The position numbers and the translations under genes are program-made. A DNA stretch of 43,373 nt from Thiohalobacter sp. GTDB taxonomy: Bacteria; Pseudomonadota; Gammaproteobacteria; DSM-19610. The DNA is taken from positions 1-43,373 of the forward strand of contig JALSRZ010000124.1 of assembly GCA_026984515.1 (NCBI GenBank), in the 5' to 3' direction. Position 1 is the stretch's first letter; each line of letters begins with the position of its first letter. Under the pieces are notes generated by a model. It was not told where the DNA came from and searched no databases. It saw only the letters and a program-made list of their open reading frames with translations. Shown in pieces: positions 16,898-24,862 of this stretch.

Positions 16898-17334
16898 GGC
16901 GAGGGCTCTTTGGGCAGCGTGGAATAATCGACAATGGTCGCCTTTCCATGTTCATCAATGGTGGCGACCGGCGCGGTCTGGAAACGTCCCTGCAGGTCTA
17001 CGCTCGTACCCTTGTCGGTCGTTACTTCGACCAGGCCTTCCGAGGATGTGTTCAGTATCTTGCCCAGCGCCTCGCGTATTTCCGGCTCCAGCGGTGCCCG
17101 GCGTGGCGCAGGCTGGGCGTGGTCATTGGGCGTCGCCGCACCGGCCATACGCTCCGGGGCAGCCGCTGTGTCCGGAGTCTGTTCGCGATCCTGTGTGGTT
17201 CGGGCAGGCGGGGGCAAGGCGGATTTGCCCGCAACCGCGGGGGGGCTTTCCGGCCGGGAACCGGATGACAGCAGGTACACCAACCCCCCTGCCAACACGA
17301 TGATCAGCACCCACCAGACTGTTCTTTTGCTCAC
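16894..17334 (-). CDS. Single-pass membrane protein coupled to the metalloprotease
   Basis: 146 residues: a helix at about 7-23 (WWVLIIVLAGGLVYLL), then a proline/alanine-rich linker (about 25-80), then a small folded C-terminal part (about 82-146) ending in YSTLPKEPSP. The linker suggests it spans part of the periplasm. I recognise no family. Its stop overlaps the start of the metalloprotease gene by four bases (ATGA), so the products are probably made in fixed ratio; a role as inhibitor, chaperone or export partner is inference. Confidence 0.75.
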   Translation of the reverse strand: MSKRTVWWVLIIVLAGGLVYLLSSGSRPESPPAVAGKSALPPPARTTQDREQTPDTAAAPERMAGAATPNDHAQPAPRRAPLEPEIREALGKILNTSSEGLVEVTTDKGTSVDLQGRFQTAPVATIDEHGKATIVDYSTLPKEPSP

Positions 17335-17648
17335 TGTTCCAACCGACCCCGACGACTGCGTATTTGTTATTAATTACTGCAGCTACACTATACCATTACT
17401 GTGTTGCATGACCATAACTACGGCGCAATAAACTGGATTACATATTTATTATATCTATTTGTTATTTATTAATATTTTTTCATTACTGGCAAAGCGCGGT
17501 GATCGCGCGCAATGAAACCAGGCGGTCAGGGATTACTGCGTTACCTTGTTCTTCACAATGACGAAGTAACCAACGGTTCTCTATCTGTTTTTCCTGATGG
17601 AATGACAGGCAAAAGTAACGGGCCGCCCGCCAGACACCGTCACTGAAT
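17335..17648. other. AT-rich gene-free interval
   Basis: 314 bases between rimI and the 146-codon gene, much more AT-rich than its neighbours (especially 17440-17490). It should hold the promoter of the membrane-protein/protease pair; a TATAGT-like hexamer lies around 17388 on the minus strand without a good -35. No gene or strong terminator was found. Confidence 0.5.
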
Positions 17649-18122
17649 TCATTTCACCGGCAGGTTCAGCGCCAGCAGCAACGCGTCCTCGCGCCCGTCT
17701 TCGGCCGGGTAATAATTGGGCCGCACGCCGACCTCGTTAAAGCCCAGTTTTTCGTACAACCGGATGGCGCCGCGGTTGGAGGGTCGTACTTCCAGCATCA
17801 GGGTATCCGCGCCGTGCCGGCGGGCCAGTCGCTGAAAGTGCCGGAGCAACAGACTGCCGATCCCCTGCCTTTGCGACTCGGGGCGCACGGTCAGGTTAAG
17901 GATATGCGATTCGCCCGCGGCCGCGCTCATCACCCCGTAGCCCAGCAGCGTGTGCTCGTTTTCGTAACACCAGCAGCAGTAACCCACCCGCAGGCAATCG
18001 CGGAAAATGCCTTCCGTCCAGGGAAAATCATAGGCCCGGGTCTCGATCTCCATCACGGCGCCGAGATCATCCGGGGTCAGCGGCCGGATCCCGGTACCCC
18101 GGTTGACCAGGATGGCGCTCAC
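17649..18122 (-). CDS. rimI: Ribosomal protein S18-alanine N-acetyltransferase
   Basis: 157-residue GNAT acetyltransferase that acetylates the N-terminal alanine of S18. The acetyl-CoA loop RQGIGSLLL and the RimI-type C-terminal part (LYEKLGFNEVGVRPNYY) are visible. The ATG overlaps the TGA of the uracil-DNA glycosylase gene by four bases, so the pair is translationally coupled and belongs to the leuA transcript. Confidence 0.93.
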   Translation of the reverse strand: MSAILVNRGTGIRPLTPDDLGAVMEIETRAYDFPWTEGIFRDCLRVGYCCWCYENEHTLLGYGVMSAAAGESHILNLTVRPESQRQGIGSLLLRHFQRLARRHGADTLMLEVRPSNRGAIRLYEKLGFNEVGVRPNYYPAEDGREDALLLALNLPVK

Positions 18123-18880
18123 CCGTTCGGCTCCTGCAGGGTCCTCACGGCCAGTTGCAGGTCCTGCCAGGACTTGCGCTTTTCCAGCGGCGAACGCAGC
18201 AGGTAGGCCGGGTGGTAGGTTGCGATCAGCGGGATGCCGGTATCGCGGAAGCGGTGCACTTCACCGCGCAGCTTGCCGATAGGGGTCTGGGTATTGAGCA
18301 GGTTCTGCGCGGCAATGCGGCCCACGGCCAGGATCAGCCGGGGCCGGATCAGTTCGATCTGGCGCAACAGGTAGGGTTCGCAGCACACCACTTCCTCCGG
18401 TCCGGGATCGCGGTTATTGGGCGGTCGGCATTTGAGGATGTTGGCGATGTACACCTGCTCGCGCTGCAGACCCACCGCCTGCAGCATGGCATTCAACAGC
18501 TGACCGGCGCGGCCGACAAACGGCTCACCCTGCTGGTCTTCATCATGGCCCGGCGCTTCACCGATGATCAGCCAGTCCGCGTTGCGGTTGCCCACTCCGA
18601 AAACGGTCTGCGTGCGACTGCCGTGCAGGTCGCACAGGCGACAGTCGCTGACCCGTGCCTCCAGTGCCGGCCAGTCCAGCCCGACCACGTCCGATGACGC
18701 GGCGAATACGTCAGGCGTCGGCGCCTCCGGCACCGCTTCCGGGGAAGCTGTCGCCGCGGCTTGCGGCTCCACCGCCAGCGCAGGCTCCGCCTGCCGCGCA
18801 GTCCAGGCCTGAATACCCATCGCTTCCAGGTACTGCAACTGCTGTTCGCGGCTGATGCTCACCCTGTTACCCTGCTGCAC
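18119..18880 (-). CDS. Family 4 uracil-DNA glycosylase
   Basis: 253 residues. A variable alanine/proline-rich N-terminus (about 1-68) precedes the catalytic domain. The [4Fe-4S] cysteines are C80, C83, C151 and C166 or C167. Motif A is [20 protein letters not shown] and motif B is HPAYLLR (about 223). The enzyme removes uracil from DNA at the start of base excision repair. It begins two bases after the leuA stop and overlaps rimI. Confidence 0.93.
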   Translation of the reverse strand: MQQGNRVSISREQQLQYLEAMGIQAWTARQAEPALAVEPQAAATASPEAVPEAPTPDVFAASSDVVGLDWPALEARVSDCRLCDLHGSRTQTVFGVGNRNADWLIIGEAPGHDEDQQGEPFVGRAGQLLNAMLQAVGLQREQVYIANILKCRPPNNRDPGPEEVVCCEPYLLRQIELIRPRLILAVGRIAAQNLLNTQTPIGKLRGEVHRFRDTGIPLIATYHPAYLLRSPLEKRKSWQDLQLAVRTLQEPNG

Positions 18881-18882
18881 AC

Positions 18883-20430
18883 CTACACATCACCCAGCTG
18901 CGGATGCTCGCGTCCCTGCGGCTGAATGATCTTGTTCAGCGCGTTCACGTAGGCGCGCGCCGAGGCGATCACGATATCGGTATCCGCCCCCTGCCCGTTG
19001 ACGATGTGCCCGCCCTTTTCCAGCCGCACGGTCACTTCGCCCTGTGCATCCGTGCCACTGGTGATGTTATTGACCGAGTACAGCTGCAGCTCGGTACCGC
19101 TGCTGACAATCGTTTCAATCGCCTTGAAGGCGGCGTCCACCGGGCCGCCGCCCGCCGCGCTCGCGCGGCGTTCCTCGCCGTTGATGTTCAGGGTGATTTC
19201 CGCGTTCGGCGTTTCGCCGGTTTCCGAACAGACGCGTAACGACAGCAGCCTGAACTGCTCGTTGACTGCATCGAGGCCGGCCTCGGTAACCAGCGCCTGC
19301 AGATCCTCGTCGTAGATTTCGTGTTTCTTGTCGGCGAGATCCTTGAAGCGCGCAAACGCTTCATTCAGCGCTTCTTCGGAATCGAAGCTGATACCCAGCT
19401 CTTCGAGGTGGGAACGGAAGGCATTACGCCCGGAGTGTTTGCCCAGCACGATACGGTTGGCGGTCCAGCCGACATCCTGTGCACGCATGATTTCGTAGGT
19501 CTCGCGGCTTTTGAGCACCCCGTCCTGGTGAATCCCCGACTCGTGGGCAAAGGCATTGGCGCCGACGATGGCCTTGTTGGGCTGTACCGCGAAACCGGTC
19601 ACGCTGGAGACCAGGCGCGAACAGGTCATGATCTCGGTGGTATCCAGGCGCGTATCGCAGCTGAATACATCCCCGCGGGTACGCACCGTCATCGCCACTT
19701 CCTCCAGTGCGGCATTGCCCGCGCGCTCGCCCAGACCATTAATGGTGCATTCCACCTGGCGGGCACCGTTCAACACCGCAGACAGGGAGTTGGCCACTGC
19801 AAGCCCGAGGTCGTTGTGACAGTGCACCGAAAATACTGCTTTGTCGGAATTGGGCACGCGCTCGATGAGGCTGCGGATCAGTTCACCGAACTGGTGCGGG
19901 AGGTTGTACCCCACGGTATCCGGAATATTGACCGTGGTGGCGCCGGCCTCGATCACGGCTTCGAGCACCCGGCAGAGAAAATCCGGTTCCGAGCGGCCGG
20001 CGTCTTCCGGCGAAAACTCCACGTTGTCCGTATAGTTGCGCGCCCGCTTCACCGCCCTGACCGCCTGCTCCAGCACCTGGTCGGGCTCCATGCGCAGCTT
20101 CATTTTCATGTGGATGGGTGAAGTTGCGATAAAGGTATGGATGCGCGCCGAAGCCGCCTCCTTCAGTGCCTCGCCGGCGCGGTCGATATCGCGGTCCAGC
20201 GCGCGCGACAGCCCGCACACGGTGGAATCCCGCACGGCGCGCGCCACGGCCTGCACGGCCTCGAAGTCACCGGGGCTGGCTATCGGGAAGCCAGCCTCGA
20301 TGACATCCACCTTCAGCCGCTCCAGTGCCCTGGCAATACGCACTTTTTCATCACGGGTCATGGACGCGCCGGGACTCTGCTCGCCGTCGCGCAAGGTGGT
20401 ATCAAAAATGATCAAACGATCGCTGCTCAT
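18883..20430 (-). CDS. leuA: 2-isopropylmalate synthase
   Basis: 515 residues. Condenses acetyl-CoA with 2-oxoisovalerate, the first committed step of leucine synthesis. The N-terminal TIM barrel opens with [26 protein letters not shown] carries the metal-binding histidines; the C-terminal part is the leucine-binding regulatory domain ([13 protein letters not shown] onwards). A good GGAG lies ahead of the ATG. It has its own promoter about 240 bases upstream and a leader with a leucine-rich mini-ORF, and is read with the glycosylase and rimI. Confidence 0.97.
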   Translation of the reverse strand: MSSDRLIIFDTTLRDGEQSPGASMTRDEKVRIARALERLKVDVIEAGFPIASPGDFEAVQAVARAVRDSTVCGLSRALDRDIDRAGEALKEAASARIHTFIATSPIHMKMKLRMEPDQVLEQAVRAVKRARNYTDNVEFSPEDAGRSEPDFLCRVLEAVIEAGATTVNIPDTVGYNLPHQFGELIRSLIERVPNSDKAVFSVHCHNDLGLAVANSLSAVLNGARQVECTINGLGERAGNAALEEVAMTVRTRGDVFSCDTRLDTTEIMTCSRLVSSVTGFAVQPNKAIVGANAFAHESGIHQDGVLKSRETYEIMRAQDVGWTANRIVLGKHSGRNAFRSHLEELGISFDSEEALNEAFARFKDLADKKHEIYDEDLQALVTEAGLDAVNEQFRLLSLRVCSETGETPNAEITLNINGEERRASAAGGGPVDAAFKAIETIVSSGTELQLYSVNNITSGTDAQGEVTVRLEKGGHIVNGQGADTDIVIASARAYVNALNKIIQPQGREHPQLGDV

Positions 20431-20554
20431 GGTTCTGCTCCATGCGGCTGACGCCGCGTATCGCGTTCACAGCATACCAAAGGGCACGCCACAAGCGCAT
20501 CAAACTGAAGATAAAACGGGGATTCCGGTGCGTTTGGCCTCGCCAGGCAGAGTA

Positions 20555-20650
20555 TCAGCCGCGCAGCGGCAGCAGTCGTACAGGCAGCAGCGACAGGCCA
20601 CGGGGAACCCGGGCCGGGGGGAAACAGAGATCGTCGCTGTAATCGGTCAT
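20555..20650 (-). CDS. Candidate leucine-rich leader peptide of leuA
   Basis: 31 codons from the ATG at 20650, starting about 22 bases after the predicted transcription start. The last 13 residues (LSLLPVRLLPLRG) include six leucines. Downstream sequence can form competing stems, such as GGCCT within the mini-ORF with AGGCC after it, and a C-rich stretch is followed by GTTTTATCTT about 45-50 bases after the stop. This resembles leu attenuation. Against it: CTG is common in this genome and no Shine-Dalgarno is visible. Not proven. Confidence 0.35.
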   Translation of the reverse strand: MTDYSDDLCFPPARVPRGLSLLPVRLLPLRG

Positions 20651-20678
20651 GTGTGTACTAACGGTCAGGTTCACCGGA

Positions 20679-20707
20679 ACTATAGAACGGCGCGCGCCAT
20701 ATTTCAA
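20679..20707 (-). promoter_or_regulatory. Sigma-70-type promoter of leuA
   Basis: On the minus strand, TTGAAA (20702-20707), a 17-base spacer and TATAGT (20679-20684) are close to consensus. Transcription should begin near 20672, giving a leader of about 240 bases before leuA, long enough for attenuation. Confidence 0.75.
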
Positions 20708-20714
20708 CACGGGC

Positions 20715-20742
20715 AAAAAAAACAGGGCCTGCACGGCCCTGT
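20715..20742 (-). terminator. Rho-independent terminator after the VPxPA-CTERM gene
   Basis: ACAGGGCC and GGCCCTGT form a perfect 8-bp stem around a 5-base loop, and the minus strand then reads eight Ts. It lies about 30 bases after the stop at 20772 and insulates leuA from the accessory block. Confidence 0.92.
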
Positions 20743-20771
20743 CTGAATTCCACACTGCTGTGTTGTTCTGT

Positions 20772-21392
20772 TTATTTGCGGCGCCGGGCAAAACCGGCAA
20801 GACCCAGCAGACCGGAGCCGAACAGCCAGACGGCAGCGGGTACCGGAACGGGGGACATGCTCGGTGCCAGCGCACCGGCCAGTGCGAAGGTAGCGCCACC
20901 CGCGTTAAAGCCCACGGTAACCTGCGTGACTACCGCGCCATTCGCGACACCAAACGCACTCAGATCAATGGCCACAGCGTTCAGTTGCGCCGGATCGCTG
21001 TTCTGGAAACCGGTATCGCTGGTTGCCAGGTCAAGATTCGTGCCGCCTATCGTGACCGAAAAATTATCCGGTGCTCCGATCTCAAACAGCACCAGGTCGT
21101 CCCCGGCACCATTGACCAGACTGCCGGAAACAAAACCAAGCGTCAGGGCAACACTGCTGGAGGACTTGCCGGTGGGCAGGAACACATAACTGTCCACGCT
21201 CGTATCCGTTGTGACGGCCGCCAGGGTTCCGCCAATCGTGGTGACATCGAGCCCGGCCGCGGCCGGCGCAATACCGTCCAGCGAGGTCGCAAACGCATTG
21301 ACTTCATAGCCGCCAATCGAAACCGCCTGCGCGCTATTCACCAGAAGCGCCAGTGGAAGCGCCAGAATTGCCGATACTCTCTTGTTAATCAC
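20772..21392 (-). CDS. Secreted VPxPA-CTERM sorted protein
   Basis: 206 residues from a GTG at 21392 with AGGAGG well placed upstream. There is a Sec signal peptide (about 1-23, NSAQA). The C-terminus has VPVPAAVWLFGSGL, a hydrophobic helix and FARRRK: the tripartite VPLPA/PEP-CTERM sorting signal recognised by exosortase-type enzymes. The middle is a low-complexity beta-rich domain with no recognised activity. It lies 23 bases after the TbpB-like cargo gene and is probably co-transcribed with it. No exosortase gene is in the window. Confidence 0.88.
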   Translation of the reverse strand: MINKRVSAILALPLALLVNSAQAVSIGGYEVNAFATSLDGIAPAAAGLDVTTIGGTLAAVTTDTSVDSYVFLPTGKSSSSVALTLGFVSGSLVNGAGDDLVLFEIGAPDNFSVTIGGTNLDLATSDTGFQNSDPAQLNAVAIDLSAFGVANGAVVTQVTVGFNAGGATFALAGALAPSMSPVPVPAAVWLFGSGLLGLAGFARRRK

Positions 21393-21415
21393 TTGTCCTT
21401 TCCTCCTAGAAGATG

Positions 21416-22480
21416 CTAGTTCACCAGGTCGGTGGAAAATACCCCGGCCTGTGATCCATTATTTACTGCCCCCGACGCATTGAAGCCGCCGTTGAAAAAG
21501 CTGCCGTTCACGGTCTTGCCCGCATCCGCGGCACTGAAATTCACGCCATCGACTGCGCCATTGATCTGGAAACCATTGAAGCCGTTCGCGGTACCGAAAT
21601 TACCGTTGAACGTTCGGTTGTCAAAATTGAAGCTCAGTTCCACCGGCGAACTGTAGTCCAGCACCTGGCCACTGTAGGTCGCGGTTACCCGTCCGGCGGC
21701 GAAGGCCTCCATTTGTTGTACGGTCGGGGTCGTGCCGGTCACAAAATAACCGTCCGAATCGCTCAGGGTCTGCGTGGTGCCCACGTCCGTCAGCAGGTTG
21801 GCCACCCGCTGCTCGGCCTTGTTGCGCCAGTAACCGGCGTCTACACCCTGGAAATCAATCGCCTGGCCTGTGTCCTGGTTGGTGTGACTGAGCGTGGATG
21901 TCTCCAGGTCGGTGGTGGCTTCCAGCGTCGTTTCATCCAGCGCGACTACGTTGCCCTGGATAGTCTGGATATCGTTGCTTCCACCGGAAAATTCGCCGCG
22001 GATTTCAACGGAATCCACGTCCGGGAATGCCGCGCTGTCTTCTGCACCCGTCACTGAAAAGCTGGTTGCCGGTCCACCCTGGGGACTCTGCCCCGACTGC
22101 AGATCGAAACTGGCCGCGACCGGCCCGTTTTTCGCACCGGAGTCCCCGTTCTGGCGCGAGTAGGTCGCGAAGCCGCAACTCGCGCCGGCCGTACAGGATT
22201 CGACCACCACCGGTGGTGGTTCCGGGGCTGTGCCGGCGACTTTGGGCTGAAACTCGTCAGCGTCGCTCGGGCGCGCATTGTTGGCCGCATCCGGCGTTAC
22301 GGATGCCTGGTACGTACTACCGCCCGCAGCCGGGCTCAGCACCGACCAGCGCCCCCACCGGTATACGGAATCCTCTTCTTTCTGCTGCGTTGCCCAGCAC
22401 TGCCCCGCAGCCAGCGCAAGCGCCAGCCCCAGTGCAACCGGTCGTAGTACGGGTGTAATGGCTTTGTTTGAATTTTTCAT
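21416..22480 (-). CDS. Probable type XI secretion cargo with TbpB-like C-terminal barrel
   Basis: The start is taken as the ATG at 22480 (AGGTTAG upstream), giving 354 residues that open with MKNSNKAITP and a Sec signal ending near GQCWA; an upstream in-frame start at 22525 would spoil the signal. The last roughly 120 residues are glycine/asparagine-rich beta-strands (FNGNFG, FQINGAVDG, NGSFFNGGF), the pattern of the TbpB/HpuA eight-strand barrel that marks Slam clients. The cysteine does not make a convincing lipobox, so the product is more likely a soluble secreted protein than a surface lipoprotein. The N-terminal ligand-binding part is unrecognised. The Slam-type gene lies upstream in the same direction. 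Confidence 0.72.
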   Translation of the reverse strand: MKNSNKAITPVLRPVALGLALALAAGQCWATQQKEEDSVYRWGRWSVLSPAAGGSTYQASVTPDAANNARPSDADEFQPKVAGTAPEPPPVVVESCTAGASCGFATYSRQNGDSGAKNGPVAASFDLQSGQSPQGGPATSFSVTGAEDSAAFPDVDSVEIRGEFSGGSNDIQTIQGNVVALDETTLEATTDLETSTLSHTNQDTGQAIDFQGVDAGYWRNKAEQRVANLLTDVGTTQTLSDSDGYFVTGTTPTVQQMEAFAAGRVTATYSGQVLDYSSPVELSFNFDNRTFNGNFGTANGFNGFQINGAVDGVNFSAADAGKTVNGSFFNGGFNASGAVNNGSQAGVFSTDLVN

Positions 22481-22781
22481 AACTAACCTGTTCTGCACAC
22501 GCTGAATCAGTGTAACCTGAAGCAATGATTATGCCCAAACCAATATATTTAATAATATCATTATGTTACCGCAATTTCCGGGCGCTGCGGACGAATCCGG
22601 AAAGCTGGTTTGTAAATAATTCCGTCAGCTGTTCCACCCGGCCATTTTCCGTTTTCCAACCATTGCGCATTGCTATTCAGCAAGTTACCGCCACAACCGG
22701 ATTGAGAACTGCGTCACACTAGTGCGTAAACTTTTTCGACGTGCGTCTACCCGAAAACAGCCGGTATCCGCCTGTTCCGGG
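22481..22781 (-). promoter_or_regulatory. Promoter interval of the cargo gene with possible Fur box
   Basis: AT-rich 300-base interval without a gene. On the minus strand CATAATGATATTATTAAAT (22547-22565) agrees at about 12 of 19 positions with the Fur box and lies between a TTGCGG and a TAAATA hexamer, 67 bases before the cargo ATG. At 22750-22781 an imperfect hairpin (CCCGGAACAG with CTGTTTTCGGG) follows the Slam-type gene and may weaken readthrough. Both are suggestions from pattern only. Confidence 0.35.
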
Positions 22782-24110
22782 TCAGAAATTACGCGATAAC
22801 GAGATCATGCCCTGGTAGCGCGTGTAACTGTACAGCTGGCCAATGTTGGAATCGTTCTGGGTCCGTTCCCAGAACAGGTTAGCCACCCAGCCTTTCAACA
22901 GGTCTTCCGGCTCGTTGAACTCGTGACTGAGGCCGAGCGTACTGCGATATTCGTTTTCTTCCCTGGACTTCCCTCCCAGCGGGTCACGTCCTTCATAGTC
23001 GTAATACCCGTAGCGCTGGCGAGCGTACACCGAGCCATTACGGTAGGTGACGGAGCTGATGCCGACACTGACCTGGAAACCGCCATAGCCGAACTCGTCG
23101 TCATTGGCCAGAAACTTGATCAGCCGCCCACCCAGAGTTGCGGATACCCGGCGCTGGTCGTAATAGCGGCCCGCGGTCAGGCCGGTCGACAGGTAGTCGC
23201 CCTTGCGGCCTTCGTCGACGTTCCGGTTGTAGAAACGGCGTGTGTAGATAGCATCCCAGTTGATTTCCCCGTTCCGGTACTGCCAGGTGATGGAGGGATT
23301 GACGGAAGTGAACCAGCCCAGGGCTTTGTCATCCAGGGTGAGAAAGTCGGTCCCCACCTGCAGCGAGGCGCGCCAGTGCCGCAAATTCAGCAGCGCCGGC
23401 CCGGTTTTCAGGCTGGCAATACCCAGGTCGAACTCGTTGAAGCGGTTGTAGTCGCGATAGTAGACACTGGCACTCGTCTGCCACATCAGCAGGCTGCCGG
23501 TTTCTCCCACATCGATATGCTTGCCGGTTTGATAGAGGTGATCGACACCAATATTGTAGACACCGGCGTTATCGCTTTTCTTTAACGAATTCTGTGTCAA
23601 TGACAGGGGTACGTCGCCAATGCGGATATTGGCATTGGTCGGCCCGACGTTGATGTTGGAATCGTGCATCAGACCGGCCATCGCAAAGGACGAGAAATTG
23701 TTTTTCTGCCGGAACTGCCCCGCGTCCCGCTTGACCTGTGCCAGAAACGCCAGCACGGTGACCCGGACTTCCGGTGGTGTGGTCGGGTTGTCCAGCACTT
23801 CCTGGGCCAGTTTCTGCGCGTTCTCGTAACGCATGGTGCGGTAATAGGCCAGCGCCAGTTCCAGTTTGGCGCGACCCAGTTCGGGCTCCACGTCGAGTAT
23901 CTTGCTGAACGCCCGGATCGCTGACTTCAGTTTGTCATCTTCCAGTGCGGACATGCCTTCCTGGAACAGGGCTTCGCTGTCCGCTTGCGCCTGGCTGCCC
24001 CCCTGTGCTTCTTCGGCAGCCCGCAGTGTCGCGCTTGCCGCAAGCAGCCCCGCACCCAGCAGGATGCTGTACCATAGCTTTGTTTTCAGATTTGTTTTTA
24101 CTTGAACCAT
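22782..24110 (-). CDS. Slam-type (type XI secretion) outer-membrane protein
   Basis: The start is taken as the ATG at 24110 (GGGGA upstream), giving 442 residues: signal peptide to about ALRAA, a TPR region at about 35-110 (ALFQEGMSALEDDKLKSAI, AKLELALAYYRTMRYENA), then an outer-membrane barrel to the end. HDSNINVGP at the barrel entrance and the last strands (RTQNDSN..YSYTRYQG..SLSRNF with C-terminal F) resemble DUF560/Slam proteins, which export TbpB-like clients across the outer membrane. The cargo-like gene downstream supports this. The exported ligand binder could serve iron or haem uptake; that is inference. Confidence 0.8.
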   Translation of the reverse strand: MVQVKTNLKTKLWYSILLGAGLLAASATLRAAEEAQGGSQAQADSEALFQEGMSALEDDKLKSAIRAFSKILDVEPELGRAKLELALAYYRTMRYENAQKLAQEVLDNPTTPPEVRVTVLAFLAQVKRDAGQFRQKNNFSSFAMAGLMHDSNINVGPTNANIRIGDVPLSLTQNSLKKSDNAGVYNIGVDHLYQTGKHIDVGETGSLLMWQTSASVYYRDYNRFNEFDLGIASLKTGPALLNLRHWRASLQVGTDFLTLDDKALGWFTSVNPSITWQYRNGEINWDAIYTRRFYNRNVDEGRKGDYLSTGLTAGRYYDQRRVSATLGGRLIKFLANDDEFGYGGFQVSVGISSVTYRNGSVYARQRYGYYDYEGRDPLGGKSREENEYRSTLGLSHEFNEPEDLLKGWVANLFWERTQNDSNIGQLYSYTRYQGMISLSRNF

Positions 24111-24209
24111 GACTCGTCCCCGGTTAGTTTTGTACCACTTGATTTTTGTTATGCGCTGTATGCGCTTCCCGGCTGGCTGAATACTAAAAGACTGGACACA
24201 TAAACACAA

Positions 24210-24851
24210 TTGAATATCTGTTCAAAATATCCGACTTTTGCGCTGTTTTTTGTCCTGTTTTTGTTACCCACCAGCCTCCTGGCCTTCCCCGCCGACCTGT
24301 TTGGCTACCAGCAGGTCGAGCAATCGGATACACAGGTATTTAACCAGTGGATTCAAGCCCTTGAGCGCCATTTGCGCATCGATGTACCGGAAGGCGACTG
24401 CACGGAAAAACACCTCAACAGCTGCCATCTGCGCAACTGGCTGACTTTTCTGGCCACCCTGCGCAAATTACCGGGCCCGGAGCAGCTGAACGCGGTCAAC
24501 CGCTATGCGAACAGCCGCGCTTACGTCCTCGATATCGACAATTACGGACTGGAGGACTACTGGGCGGTACCGCGCGAGTTCCTGTACAACAACGGCGATT
24601 GCGAGGACTACGCCATCACCAAGCTGTTTTCACTGCGCTGGCTGGGCTACCCGGAAGAAGACTTGCGTATCGTGGTGCTGCAGGACACCAACCTGCGCGT
24701 TCCGCACGCGGTGCTGGCCGTTGCCGCACAGAACGATATCAAGATCCTGGACAACCAGATCCAGCAAGTGGTTTCGCACCGGGATATCGTCCACTATGCA
24801 CCCGTATACTCGATCAACGAGCAGCACTGGTGGATTCACCTCCCGGAATAA
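24210..24851 (+). CDS. LapG-like periplasmic cysteine protease (BTLCP family)
   Basis: 213 residues from a TTG at 24210; a Sec signal peptide runs to about residue 25 (TSLLA). The catalytic triad is visible: C131 in NNGDCEDYAITK, H166 in RVPHAVLA and D181 in KILDN. EDYWAVPREFL ahead of the cysteine is typical of bacterial transglutaminase-like cysteine proteases such as LapG, which cut the N-terminal retention module of giant type I-secreted adhesins. LapG is normally held by the c-di-GMP receptor LapD; no LapD-type gene is here, and the next gene (11 bases away) is a degenerate HD-GYP membrane protein. No adhesin or type I exporter lies in the window. Confidence 0.85.
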   Translation: MNICSKYPTFALFFVLFLLPTSLLAFPADLFGYQQVEQSDTQVFNQWIQALERHLRIDVPEGDCTEKHLNSCHLRNWLTFLATLRKLPGPEQLNAVNRYANSRAYVLDIDNYGLEDYWAVPREFLYNNGDCEDYAITKLFSLRWLGYPEEDLRIVVLQDTNLRVPHAVLAVAAQNDIKILDNQIQQVVSHRDIVHYAPVYSINEQHWWIHLPE

Positions 24852-24862
24852 GCAGACACGGC

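Noticed and set aside
17440-17490. AT-rich stretch considered as an attachment site or insertion-sequence end
   Set aside because: No direct repeats, integrase or terminal inverted repeats were found.
20649-21419. Plus-strand open frame across the VPxPA-CTERM gene
   Set aside because: It runs through the terminator and antisense to a gene with signal peptide and sorting signal.
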